64,000 nt of DNA, from contig CAZCAC010000004.1 of assembly GCA_964496575.1 (NCBI GenBank), forward strand, positions 80,887 to 144,886, in the 5' to 3' direction. Positions within the stretch are counted from its first letter, which is position 1; each line of letters opens with the position of its first letter. This document shows, in pieces, positions 55,858 through 64,000 of the stretch. The notes below the pieces were generated by a model. It was given only the letters and a program-made list of their open reading frames with translations, was not told the origin of the DNA and searched no databases. The position numbers and the translations under genes were made by a program. This DNA is from CAZCAC01 sp964496575. Its GTDB lineage: Bacteria > Planctomycetota > UBA1135 > GCA-002686595.

Positions 55858-56454
55858 CTACGCCGAGTTGACTTCCTCGTACTCCTGGATCCGCTCGCGG
55901 AGCCGCGAGATCACGCGGTGCTTGGCGATGAAGACGGGGTTGCGCGAGAGGCCCAACTGCTCGGCGACTTCCTGCGGCGGCAGCTGCTTCATCGTCAGGA
56001 GCTCGAAGGCGGAGAAGGTCGCCTCCTTGACCTCCTTGCGCACCTGGGCGAGGCAGGTCTCGAACACCGTCTCTCGCCAGCTCTCCTCGAACGCTTCGCT
56101 CGCCTGACGCTCGTCCCCCACGCGACTCCAGAAGGATGACTCGCCGCTCATTCCGCCGACGTTCTCCTCCTTGCTCCGCCGGCGTCGCGCCACATCGAGC
56201 ACGCGGTGTCGAGCGATCCCGAACAGCCACGAGCTGAGCCGCCCCTGTGCTCGATCGTATTGCCCTTCGCGGTACGAGCGAGCGAACGACAGCAGCGTCT
56301 CCTGCGCGGCGTCCTCGGCCTCTTCCTCGGTCAGACCCAGTTTGCGGGCGAATCGCACGACCGGCTCTCGGAAGCGAGCGACGAAACCTCCCCAGGCCTC
56401 CTGATCGACTCGATGAAGTTGCTCGAGCAGCAGCGATGTGGTGACCCAGTCCAT
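55858..56454 (-). CDS. ECF sigma factor (kinase-linked type)
   Basis: 198 residues. Region 2 spans about 18-90 (EEEAEDAAQETLLSFARSYR and WLFGIARHRVLDVARR) and region 4 about 130-185 (LPPQEVAEQLGLSRNPVFIAKHRV). It is the first gene of a two-gene unit with the zinc-finger kinase, an arrangement known from planctomycetes where ECF sigma factors sit next to Ser/Thr kinases. Regulation is likely by the kinase, through the zinc finger or by phosphorylation. A typical free anti-sigma gene is absent. The 179-base gap to the divergent DUF342 gene contains the hairpin AACCCG (56551-56556)/CGGGTT (56565-56570). Confidence 0.92.
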   Translation of the reverse strand: MDWVTTSLLLEQLHRVDQEAWGGFVARFREPVVRFARKLGLTEEEAEDAAQETLLSFARSYREGQYDRAQGRLSSWLFGIARHRVLDVARRRRSKEENVGGMSGESSFWSRVGDERQASEAFEESWRETVFETCLAQVRKEVKEATFSAFELLTMKQLPPQEVAEQLGLSRNPVFIAKHRVISRLRERIQEYEEVNSA

Positions 56455-56633
56455 GCTATCGGCGCTGTTGCGGGCGAGAAGGCTCCCGCTGGGCCAGCCA
56501 GCTGAGGATAACGCCGCTGCAGGAGTCCGCCAGGGGATTCTCTCGGGGCGAACCCGGGGGGAATCGGGTTGAAGGGGTGATCTCGACCGGGTAGGAAAGG
56601 GGTCCCGGCGGGATCGGTGAGAGGCCGCCTGCG

Positions 56634-58328
56634 ATGCTCGTGGATCGCGTCACGCCAGGGATGGTCCGCTCGATGACAGCAGACAATCCGCGACATTTCC
56701 TCTGTCCAACGGACGAAGAGCCTCAACGGCGACGGCGAATCGTCCGCGACGGTGAGCTCCTGATCGGTTTCTCGGCCGAAGCGCTCGCCGGGCTGGGGGC
56801 CGACGAGATCGAGGCGCTGCGGGCGGAGACGGTTCTCGTCGGTGAAGGCGTCGAGGCCGACCTCGAAGCCCTGCAGTGGCGGGCCCGGGTTCCCGGGTTC
56901 GGTTTCCTCCTGGAGAACGACGATGGTGGGCTCGAGGTCCACCCCGCGATCCAGGTCAGGGAGGACCATCTGCGGGCGACGATCGAGCTCCACCCTCCCA
57001 CCGGTGACGAGGAGCCGCTCACGCGGGAGGAGCTCGACGCGGCGATCGATGCAGCTGGAGTCGTTCACGGCCTCTCGGCGAACAGGGTCAGTGCGGTCTG
57101 GAAGCTGTTCGAATCCTCGAGCGACCTCCCCGGCCCCGTGCCGATCGCCTCGGGCACACCGCCGGTGCCGGCGGCAGGAGCGGGCATCGACTTCTATGTC
57201 GAGGTCCAGCGATCGATCGGCCAGGTCGACGAGGCGATCGACCAGATCGACTTCCACGAGCAGAACCTGGTCGTCAACGTGTACCGCCATCAGGAGCTCG
57301 GGCGCTGGCACGAGGGTGGTGAGTCGAAGCCTGGTCGCGGCGTCGACGGGATCGAGCTCGAGTCCGACGAGATCGCCGAGGACGTACCACTGCGCGTCGG
57401 CGAGGGTGTCGAGACCCGCGAGCAGGAGGACGGCAGCGTGCTCCTGCGCTCGGAGATTCAGGGAATGCTGGTGGTCTCCGATGACGGAGTGCCCTCGGTC
57501 ACGAACCTCCTCGAGCTTCCCGATGACGTTGACCTCACCACCGGCAACATCGTGGCCAACGGCAGCGTGATCATCGGTGGAACGATTCGCCCGGGCTTCC
57601 AGGTCGAGGCTGCCGCGGACATCGTCGTGCGCGGGACCGTCGAGGGGGCGGACCTCCAGGCCGGCGGCCAGATCACCGTCGAGGCCGGTCTGATCGGCGA
57701 AGAGGGCGCCAAGGTGGTCGCGGCGGGCAACGTCACGATCAAGTATTCGCAGAACGCGTGCGTGGTGTCGGGGGGAGACGTCCAGATCCAGGGCTCCGAG
57801 ACGGCCAGCCGGATCGAGTGTCGTGGTGATCTCATCGCGACCGAGGGCAAGGGGCGCCTGCAGGGTGGCCGGTACTATGCGGGCGGCAACGTCACGGCGC
57901 TCGAGCTGGGATCGGAGCTCGGCGTGCCCACGTTCGTCTCCGCGGGACGGGATCCGTTGCGTGAATCCGAGCTGAAGAAGATCCGTCTCGCGATCCGGGA
58001 GCTGACGGCGGAAGAGCGCAAGCAGCGCCGTTCGAGGGGCCCCGATAGCTCGCCGGGGAAGGGACCGAGGGTGAAGCGCAGACCGCGCACGTCGGCCAAG
58101 GCGGCGATGGATTTCACTCGCCGCCGGCAGTTCCTCAGCCGCCGCCTGGCCAAGATCCAGGAGCAGCCGGAGGGGTGCGAAGACCCGAGGATCGTCGCGC
58201 AGACCACGGCCTATTACGGTCTGCAGGTCGCGATCGGGAGCAAGTCACGGCACATCGAGGAGACGATGACGAGGTGTCGGTTCGTCATCGATCCCGAGAC
58301 GGGGGAGATCGAAGCACAAGGCCTCTGA
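56634..58328 (+). CDS. DUF342 (FapA-like) polymerisation-associated protein
   Basis: 564 residues. The start at 56634 has GAGAGG upstream; an in-frame ATG 39 bases on is possible. After a variable N-terminal region of about 190 residues comes the FapA/DUF342 core: a mixed domain (FYVEVQRSIGQVDEAI, ADEIAEDVPL-like segment) and a right-handed beta-helix of stacked GNV/GDV turns, about residues 300-440 (IVANGSVIIGGTIRPGFQ, DIVVRGTVEGADLQAGG). The end is a basic helical tail (LRESELKKIRLAIRELTAEE). DUF342 proteins are cytoplasmic and bind membrane or divisome partners such as the Min proteins; their role in most phyla is unknown. It is followed after 18 bases by a CBS-domain gene. Confidence 0.88.
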   Translation: MLVDRVTPGMVRSMTADNPRHFLCPTDEEPQRRRRIVRDGELLIGFSAEALAGLGADEIEALRAETVLVGEGVEADLEALQWRARVPGFGFLLENDDGGLEVHPAIQVREDHLRATIELHPPTGDEEPLTREELDAAIDAAGVVHGLSANRVSAVWKLFESSSDLPGPVPIASGTPPVPAAGAGIDFYVEVQRSIGQVDEAIDQIDFHEQNLVVNVYRHQELGRWHEGGESKPGRGVDGIELESDEIAEDVPLRVGEGVETREQEDGSVLLRSEIQGMLVVSDDGVPSVTNLLELPDDVDLTTGNIVANGSVIIGGTIRPGFQVEAAADIVVRGTVEGADLQAGGQITVEAGLIGEEGAKVVAAGNVTIKYSQNACVVSGGDVQIQGSETASRIECRGDLIATEGKGRLQGGRYYAGGNVTALELGSELGVPTFVSAGRDPLRESELKKIRLAIRELTAEERKQRRSRGPDSSPGKGPRVKRRPRTSAKAAMDFTRRRQFLSRRLAKIQEQPEGCEDPRIVAQTTAYYGLQVAIGSKSRHIEETMTRCRFVIDPETGEIEAQGL

Positions 58329-58346
58329 ACCGAGAAAGGTGATTCC

Positions 58347-58751
58347 ATGGAGATACTCGTCCAGTCGACCGTCCGCGACATCATGAAGACCGACCTGATC
58401 ACGGTCGCTCCGAGCGTCTCCCTGCGAGAAGCGCTGCGGGTGATGTACGAGGCTCACCTCAACTGCCTGGTGGTACCTGGGCGCGACCCCTCCGAGGCGG
58501 TGGGGATCCTGACCCAGAAGGACCTCGTCAGTGCCCTCTTCGACGGCGGCGAAGACCTCGACGAGGTCACCGTCGAAGAGCTGATGTCCTCTCCCGCGAT
58601 CACGGTTTCCCCCAAGTACAGTGTCGGATCGTGCGTTCAGCTGATGCGGATGATCGGAGTGCGGCGGGTCGTGGTGGTCGAGAATGACCTGCCGGTGGGG
58701 ATCGTCAGCCTCGCGGATGTGTTCCGGAGGGCGACGGAGAGCGTGCTGTAG
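58347..58751 (+). CDS. CBS-domain pair protein
   Basis: 134 residues made of two CBS motifs: STVRDIMKTDLITVAPSVSL to VGILTQKDLVSALF, and TVEELMSSPAITVSPKYSV to VGIVSLADVFRRA. This is the minimal cytoplasmic Bateman module that senses adenosine nucleotides such as AMP, ATP or SAM. AAAGGTG precedes the ATG. It is probably co-transcribed with the DUF342 gene (18-base gap), giving a possible nucleotide-dependent control of that protein. No catalytic domain is attached. Confidence 0.9.
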   Translation: MEILVQSTVRDIMKTDLITVAPSVSLREALRVMYEAHLNCLVVPGRDPSEAVGILTQKDLVSALFDGGEDLDEVTVEELMSSPAITVSPKYSVGSCVQLMRMIGVRRVVVVENDLPVGIVSLADVFRRATESVL

Positions 58752-58754
58752 GGT

Positions 58755-58958
58755 TTGGTACTGGAGGTCGCCCTGGTCTATCAGGCCAACCTGGCCCGCT
58801 ACCCGGAGAACGGCTGGGCACTACACGGACTGGCCGAATGCCTGCAGCGGGTCGGCCGGGAAGACGAGGCAGCCGAAGCGCGAGCTCGGTTCGAGAAGGC
58901 CTGGGCTCGTTCGGACACGGTACTTCCGGGGTCGTGCTTCTGTCGGACCAAGGGCTAG
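58755..58958 (+). pseudogene. C-terminal remnant of a planctomycete-type TPR protein
   Basis: A 67-residue open stretch reading LARYPENGWALHGLAECLQR, then a REDEAAEARARFEKAWARSD helix. This closely resembles the final repeat of long planctomycete TPR proteins, where RYPENGW.LxGL and a late AW.RAD motif are usual. It begins with no ATG or ribosome site three bases after the CBS stop and lacks all upstream repeats, so it is a deletion remnant rather than a gene. Confidence 0.55.
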
Positions 58959-59023
58959 GCGGTGGAGCTTGCCCGGGCTCGCCATCCCGCAGCTGGGATT
59001 CGCCGTTCGGGTATCATCTCCTC

Positions 59024-62000
59024 ATGCACGAGCTCAGGAGATCGGTCGCGATCGCGACCGCCGTGTGGTTGATCCTTCCGTGTCCGGCCGGTGCGACCGA
59101 GGGGCAACCGAGTGAACGTGAAACCGACCAATCCGAGCAGCTGGAGATCCCTGCGCGATTCGGCGAAGCGACGAGGCGTGCCGCTGTGGCCAGCGAGTGC
59201 TTCGAGCGTTCGCGCGGCGTGCTCGAGGGTTGGTGGGGATTGCGCGATCCCGTCACCGGACTGATCCCGCGTCGCGTCGACGATCCGCGCTGGGCGCCGG
59301 CGGACAACGCGGCGGACTGCTTTCCCTTCCTCGTGCTCTCGGCGCGCTTCACGAAGCCGGAGCTCATCGACGGACTGCGGGAGATGATGCGCCGTGAGGT
59401 CGAGCTGACCACGCGCCTCGGCTGGTTGCCCGACTGGTACTCGATCCCGCGGCGGCAGTTCCAGTACGCCGACGCCGACCTCGGGCGGATCATCTTCGGG
59501 GCAGCGGAGTACGCCAAGGATGGGCTCAACCCGCTGATCGAGCTCGACGGGCTCGAGCCGTGGAGCGCGCGGCTGCGACAGCTGCTCGACGGGATCATCG
59601 AGAACCTGCACGTCGAGAGCGACTTCGGCCTCTTGCCCGCCGCCGACACCGAGACCAACGGCGAGCTCCTGCAGTCCTTGACGCGTTTCTACTTCGCGAC
59701 CGGGGAGGAGAAGTACCTCGAGCTCGCCGAGCGGATCGGCGACGCCTACTGCCTGGAGGTCCTCCCGAACGGCGGGTGGCTCCCCGCGCACCAGTGGGAC
59801 TTCGTGAAACACCAGGCAGTCCGCGACTATTTCAGCCTCAACGACCACGGCAATGAGATCGTCGGCGGGCTGGCCGAGCTGTTCGTCACCGTGCAAGCGA
59901 AGGGGCGTGAGTCGACGAAGCGCTACGAGGAGCCGTTGAAACGGATGTTCGACACGCTGCTGGAGAAGGCGCGAAACGAGGACGGGATCTGGTACGGGCT
60001 CCTGAAGCCCTCGACCGGCGAGGTGGTTCGCGAAGGTGCCCCCGACACCTGGGGGTACGCGCTGTCGGGAGCAGTCGCCTTCGGGTTGGCGACCGGAGAG
60101 GAGCGCTACCTCGAAGCGGCACGCACCGCGCTGCGCGGGATCGATCAGGATCGCTACCTGCAATGGGGAGGCGCCGACGCGTACGCGGACTCCATCGAAG
60201 GCGCCTTGCTCCTGCTGAACCGGTTCCCCGAACCCAGCGGCTTCCGCTGGCTGGAGAAGATGCTGCCGCGCTTCTACGCGTACCAGAGGTTGCCGCGCGA
60301 CGCCGGTAGTGGAATCGTCGAGGGGTGGTACGGCGACGGCAACTACGCCCGCACCGCGCTGATGGTCGCGTTCTACGCCACGCAAGGGACCTACGCCTCG
60401 CCGTGGAGCGAAACCGTTCAGCTCGGCGCGGAGACCCGTGAAGCGACTCTCCACGTTTCGCTCAACGCGGACGAGGCGTGGAGCGGCCGGCTGTTCTTCG
60501 ATCATCCGCGGCATCGCGACCACTTCAACCTGCCCTGGGACTATCCGCGGCTCAACTCCTATCCCGAGTGGTTCACCATCGATGCGGGAGAGCTCTACGA
60601 AGTCCACACCATCTCGCACGCCGGTGGCGTGGCCGCTGATGAGGGTCTGCGCCTGCTCGGGTTGGAGCTGCTCGCCGGCCTTCCGATCGACCTCGAGGCC
60701 GGCGACGCGGTCTTCCTCACCGTGCAGCTCGCCGGTGAGCCGCCCTTCGGAAGAGAGCGCGGTCCCGCCGATCCGCTCGCCCATCTCGCGAAGACCGCCG
60801 GCGACCCGGCGTTGATCGCCGCAGTGGACCTCGAAGGAAACGGCGAGTACGCGGGGGAGACCTATCGCTGGACGAAGGACGCGACGATCTCCTGGGGCGT
60901 CTTGCGCGACGAAGGGGCGGTCGACGGAACGCTCTGGTTGCGCTGGGGATCGAAGAACGACCGGCGGGCGGGTCGCATGGTGATTGGAGAGCACGAGATC
61001 GACCTGGAGGACGGCGGATGGGACGGCTACTCGTGGCTGACCGTCGATGTACCCGCATCGAGATGGAACGGCACCTCGCTCCTCGTTCACGTGAAACCGC
61101 CACCTGGAGCAGGGCCGGCCGCCTTCATCTCCTCGCTACGGCTGCGCGAGAATCGGTTTTCGCCCAGGCCCGAGGGCCCGTCGCTGAAGCTCGACGCGGT
61201 GGAGCTCGAAGGGAGCTGGCGAGGGCAGAACAACATCCCGGGTTACCACGGCCACGGGTTCCGCGTCTCGAACGCGGAAGGAGTGGCAACCGACACCTTG
61301 CACTACGAGCATCCCGAGGATTCCGTTTCCGCCGTCCCGCGGGGCACGGTCTTCGTCTGGGCCCGCGGCTACGAGGGCGGTGGTGGCGACCGCTCCTTCG
61401 GCGTTTCGATCGGAGGCCAGCGGCTCGAGCCGACACATCGGGGGAAGTGGGCCGATCGATTCAGCTGGCAATTCGCCGGGCACGTGGAGCTCGAGGCTCC
61501 CACGAAGGAGCTCGAGATCTACGACGCCGGAGCCGGTCACGAGTGTGTCGACGCGATCTGGCTCACCACCGATCCCTTCTTCGATCCCGAGGCACAGGCG
61601 CGCGTCGAGCACGCGCTGTTCGATCCGAGCGGCGCGGGCGAATTCCTCGACTCGGTGATCGAGAAGTGCGTCGAGCGGGCCGAGGCGTCTCACCGGCGCG
61701 TGGCGGCGCACCAGGACGACGTCGCGCGCTGGACCGCGGAGCGGGCTCGCCTGCAGACGCGCCTGCGCGAGGCACTCGGACTCGAGCCGTGGCCGCCGCG
61801 TACGCCGCTCGACGCGCGCACGGTCGGAGTTCTGGAGCGTGACGGCTACAGAGTCGAACGCGTGATCTTCGAGAGCCGTCCGGGCTTCCCGGTCACCGCG
61901 AACCTGTACCTCCCGGAGAGCGACGCGTACCAGCGCCATCCGACGGTGGTCTGCCCCACCGGGCACTGGGGGCTCGCCAAGACCGAGCCGGAGGTTCAGG

Positions 62001-63439
62001 CGCGCTGCATCGGCCTCGCGAAACAAGGGTACGTCGCCCTGACCTACGACCCCTTCGGCCAGGGGGAGCGCGACGTGCCCGGCAACGACCACCACGAGTA
62101 CTTCCGCTCGATTGCGGTCGGTCGCAACAACATGAGCTTCATGGTGTGGGACACGATCCGCGCCATCGACTACCTGCTCGAGCGACCGGAGGTCGACCCC
62201 GACCGGATCGCCTGCACGGGCTGCTCGGGCGGCGGCCTGAACACGCTCTACGCCGCGGCGATCGACGAGCGGATCAGGGTCGCCGTGCCGGTCGTCTACG
62301 TGAGCACGCTGCGGGAGTTCCTCGGCACGAAACACTCGCACTGCCCCTGCAGCCACGTCAACGGCCTGGCCAGCTTTGCCGACATGGGTGACGTCGTCGC
62401 GCTGAACGCGCCGCGGCCGACGCTCTTGATCACGGCGAGCCAGGATCCCTCGTTCACGCCGAAGGGTGCCCACGACGCAGCGGCGCAGGCGCAGGGTGCC
62501 TTCTCACTCCTCGGCGTTCCCGAGGCGCTCGCGGTGCACGAGGTAGACGCGCCGCACGGCTACGACCGGGAGATGCGCAAGGCGATGTACGGCTGGCTCG
62601 CGCTGCATCTGAAGGGCGAAGGGGACGGCGAGCCGCTCCCCGAGCCGGAGCTCGAGGTCGAGAAGGACCTGACCGTCCTCCACTGCTTCGAGGATGGTCG
62701 CGTTCCCGGGGAGTGGGCGACTGTGCGGGAGCTCAACCAGGCGAAGGCGCGAGCGCTCGTCGTAGCAGAGTTACTCGATGACGAGGAGGTGCAGATCCGG
62801 CTCGCCTCGCTGCTCGGCGAGATCGCCCCGGCGCGCCTCGAGGAGCCCGATGCGGGCCTGCTAGCGCTCCACTGCCGGTTCCACCTCGACGGCGAGCGCA
62901 AACCGGTCGTCTTCACCAATGGCGCGGGGCCCTCGATCAACGGCTGGCGGCGGCGGGGCGCGAATGACGACGGCTCGCTGATCGTGCTGTTCCACGAGGG
63001 GGTCGACGATGGCGAGCACCGGGAGCGGGTGAAGAACTTCGAGGCGCAGGCCGCGGAAGTGTACGTGATCGAGCTGCGCTGGACGCGCGGCGGAGCGGAC
63101 GAGCACGTCCTGGCGACGAACTCCCACCTCGCGGGCGACCCGCTGCTCTTCCGCTACACCCGCGCCGCGGCCGAGATCCTGGAGTTCCTGCGCGGCGAGC
63201 TCGCGGCCGGCCAGGAGCTGGTGGTGGTCGCCGAAGGCCAGCGCGTCGGCCTGGCCGTCGCCATCGCCCAGGTCGCCTGCGGCTCCACCGAGCACGACTT
63301 CCAGACCGGAGCTCCCGGCGGGGTCGGGCTCTTCGCGCACGAGATCGCCGCACCGGACGAGCTGGCCTGGAAGCTCCTGGAGATCGCGGACTACAACCGG
63401 CTCAGGGAGCTGGAACAACAGAACAAGGAACAGAAGTGA
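59024..63439 (+). CDS. Large secreted glycosidase-like / acetyl-esterase-like fusion protein
   Basis: 1471 residues from the ATG at 59024 (signal peptide RRSVAIATAVWLILPCPAGA). Residues about 45-520 form a helical, (alpha/alpha)6-like domain with WGLRDPVTGLIPRRVDDPRW and WYSIPRRQFQYADAD, resembling glycoside-hydrolase or lyase barrels. About 530-890 are beta-sandwich regions; the later one (WARGYEGGGGDRSFGV and DAIWLTTDPFF) looks carbohydrate-binding. About 900-1220 is an alpha/beta hydrolase of the acetyl-xylan-esterase type with nucleophile S1068 in GCSGGG, an acidic residue in SQDPSFTP and His in DAPHGYDREM. A final domain follows from about 1220. Probably acts on acetylated polysaccharide. 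It lies 31 bases before a cupin gene. Confidence 0.8.
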   Translation: MHELRRSVAIATAVWLILPCPAGATEGQPSERETDQSEQLEIPARFGEATRRAAVASECFERSRGVLEGWWGLRDPVTGLIPRRVDDPRWAPADNAADCFPFLVLSARFTKPELIDGLREMMRREVELTTRLGWLPDWYSIPRRQFQYADADLGRIIFGAAEYAKDGLNPLIELDGLEPWSARLRQLLDGIIENLHVESDFGLLPAADTETNGELLQSLTRFYFATGEEKYLELAERIGDAYCLEVLPNGGWLPAHQWDFVKHQAVRDYFSLNDHGNEIVGGLAELFVTVQAKGRESTKRYEEPLKRMFDTLLEKARNEDGIWYGLLKPSTGEVVREGAPDTWGYALSGAVAFGLATGEERYLEAARTALRGIDQDRYLQWGGADAYADSIEGALLLLNRFPEPSGFRWLEKMLPRFYAYQRLPRDAGSGIVEGWYGDGNYARTALMVAFYATQGTYASPWSETVQLGAETREATLHVSLNADEAWSGRLFFDHPRHRDHFNLPWDYPRLNSYPEWFTIDAGELYEVHTISHAGGVAADEGLRLLGLELLAGLPIDLEAGDAVFLTVQLAGEPPFGRERGPADPLAHLAKTAGDPALIAAVDLEGNGEYAGETYRWTKDATISWGVLRDEGAVDGTLWLRWGSKNDRRAGRMVIGEHEIDLEDGGWDGYSWLTVDVPASRWNGTSLLVHVKPPPGAGPAAFISSLRLRENRFSPRPEGPSLKLDAVELEGSWRGQNNIPGYHGHGFRVSNAEGVATDTLHYEHPEDSVSAVPRGTVFVWARGYEGGGGDRSFGVSIGGQRLEPTHRGKWADRFSWQFAGHVELEAPTKELEIYDAGAGHECVDAIWLTTDPFFDPEAQARVEHALFDPSGAGEFLDSVIEKCVERAEASHRRVAAHQDDVARWTAERARLQTRLREALGLEPWPPRTPLDARTVGVLERDGYRVERVIFESRPGFPVTANLYLPESDAYQRHPTVVCPTGHWGLAKTEPEVQARCIGLAKQGYVALTYDPFGQGERDVPGNDHHEYFRSIAVGRNNMSFMVWDTIRAIDYLLERPEVDPDRIACTGCSGGGLNTLYAAAIDERIRVAVPVVYVSTLREFLGTKHSHCPCSHVNGLASFADMGDVVALNAPRPTLLITASQDPSFTPKGAHDAAAQAQGAFSLLGVPEALAVHEVDAPHGYDREMRKAMYGWLALHLKGEGDGEPLPEPELEVEKDLTVLHCFEDGRVPGEWATVRELNQAKARALVVAELLDDEEVQIRLASLLGEIAPARLEEPDAGLLALHCRFHLDGERKPVVFTNGAGPSINGWRRRGANDDGSLIVLFHEGVDDGEHRERVKNFEAQAAEVYVIELRWTRGGADEHVLATNSHLAGDPLLFRYTRAAAEILEFLRGELAAGQELVVVAEGQRVGLAVAIAQVACGSTEHDFQTGAPGGVGLFAHEIAAPDELAWKLLEIADYNRLRELEQQNKEQK

Positions 63440-63470
63440 TTCCGCTGGACGGACCAACCGGAGAATCGAG

Positions 63471-63998
63471 ATGGCGAAAGAAGCGAAACTGCAACAGAAC
63501 GAACACGGCCTCGTCCCCGAAGGCCGGGGCTGGTTCGTGGTCAACGTCGCCGAGGCCGAGTGGATCTCCAACGATCGTTTCGGCACGGCCTGCATCTTCC
63601 AGGGCGAGTCGCGTTGCCCCGGCCTCGGCGTGAACATCCAGGTGATCCAGCCGGGTGTCTCGAACTGCCTCTACCACCGCGAGAGCGAGCCGGAGGCGTT
63701 CCTGGTCCTCTTCGGTGAGTGTCTTGCGCTGATCGACGGCGAGGAACGGCCGTTGAAGCAGTGGGACTACTTCCACTGCCCTCCCGGCGTGAACCACGTC
63801 TTTGTCGGGGCGGGGGAAGGGCCGTGCGCGATCTTGATGATCGGGAGGCGTGCCGATGGGTCGGAGCTCTTCTATCCAGTGAGCGAGCTGGCGGGTAAGT
63901 ACGGCGCGAGCACGGTCGAGGAGACGCCGAATCCGATGGAGGCCTACGCCGGCTCACCACAGACGGTGAAGATGAAGGCGGTGTGGCCTCCAGCCTGA
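63471..63998 (+). CDS. Cupin-domain protein
   Basis: 175 residues with a single conserved beta-barrel. Cupin motif 1 is HRESEPEAFLVLFGECLALI, preserving the H-x-n-E pattern and the G of the turn. Motif 2 is YFHCPPGVNHVFVG, with the P-x-G-x-x-H pattern. These His and Glu residues could bind a metal. A flexible C-terminal tail follows (TPNPMEAYAGSPQTV). GGAG before the ATG gives a plausible ribosome site. It sits 31 bases after the large glycosidase/esterase gene and may be co-transcribed, perhaps as a sugar-modifying or sensing protein. The stop is two bases from the window end. Confidence 0.88.
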   Translation: MAKEAKLQQNEHGLVPEGRGWFVVNVAEAEWISNDRFGTACIFQGESRCPGLGVNIQVIQPGVSNCLYHRESEPEAFLVLFGECLALIDGEERPLKQWDYFHCPPGVNHVFVGAGEGPCAILMIGRRADGSELFYPVSELAGKYGASTVEETPNPMEAYAGSPQTVKMKAVWPPA

Positions 63999-64000
63999 GT

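Noticed and set aside
58838..59023. An N-terminal extension of the glycosidase/esterase protein
   Set aside because: The frame is open but overlaps the TPR remnant in another frame and lacks a start with ribosome site; a signal peptide begins at 59024.

Overview
The window looks like a high-GC (about two thirds GC by eye), gene-dense chromosome segment from a planctomycete or a close relative. The pointers are several PQQ-like beta-propeller proteins, one with the WPQWRG start typical of planctomycetes. There is also a formylglycine-type sulfatase, an ECF sigma factor beside a Ser/Thr kinase, and ECF sigma factors fused to extracytoplasmic domains. Kelch and FG-GAP propellers share a C-terminal domain, and there is a giant TPR/alpha-2-macroglobulin protein. 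This placement is an inference; no rRNA or other marker gene lies in the window.

Layout. 1-7.4 kb: a minus-strand run of a secreted carboxypeptidase-regulatory-like protein, an ECF-sigma/TM/secretin-like fusion and a three-gene ABC-2 exporter. 7.4-11 kb: a DUF4143-type AAA ATPase behind a structured AT-rich leader, a kelch gene broken by one extra base in a poly-G tract, and a decayed copy of the ATPase gene tail. 11-15.7 kb: a PQQ-like propeller, a sulfatase, an archaemetzincin and a small unknown protein. 15.7-26.4 kb: the most notable metabolic locus. Two Tat-type proteins (an NHL propeller and a small four-Cys protein) diverge from six tightly packed genes: PQQ-like propeller, multi-[4Fe-4S] ferredoxin, NapH/NosR-like membrane polyferredoxin, membrane-anchored PQQ-like propeller, a NuoE-NuoF fusion with a terminal 2x[4Fe-4S] domain, and a [2Fe-2S]/GltD-like flavoprotein that appears to lack its second Rossmann fold. 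I read it as an NAD(P)H-linked, membrane-bound electron-transfer complex with propeller subunits outside the membrane. 26.5-31.8 kb: two tandem kelch paralogues and an FG-GAP protein. 31.8-38.7 kb: a hypothetical protein, a POT-type transporter with a large loop insertion, and a second sigma/TM fusion. 39-40.8 kb: a compositionally odd TolB-like propeller followed by a remnant of a second copy of the sigma-fusion gene.

40.9-41.9 kb holds what I consider the best find: a TlpA/thioredoxin-like gene with an in-frame TGA exactly where the first Cys of WCGPC should be, followed at a suitable distance by a strong hairpin. It is a candidate selenoprotein. 42-51.8 kb: two overlapping metalloprotease genes diverge from an 8-kb gene for a TPR/alpha-2-macroglobulin protein without a thioester motif, with a 15-bp palindrome between them. 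52-58.8 kb: a polytopic membrane protein, a Ser/Thr kinase with an anti-sigma-like zinc finger and its ECF sigma factor, a DUF342 (FapA-like) protein and a CBS-pair protein. 58.8-64 kb: the remnant tail of a TPR gene, a 1471-residue secreted glycosidase-like/esterase fusion, and a cupin.

No CRISPR array, prophage, insertion sequence or rRNA was recognised, and I did not identify a tRNA. Three decayed gene tails (about 10.8, 40.7 and 58.8 kb) show that the accessory gene content here has turned over.
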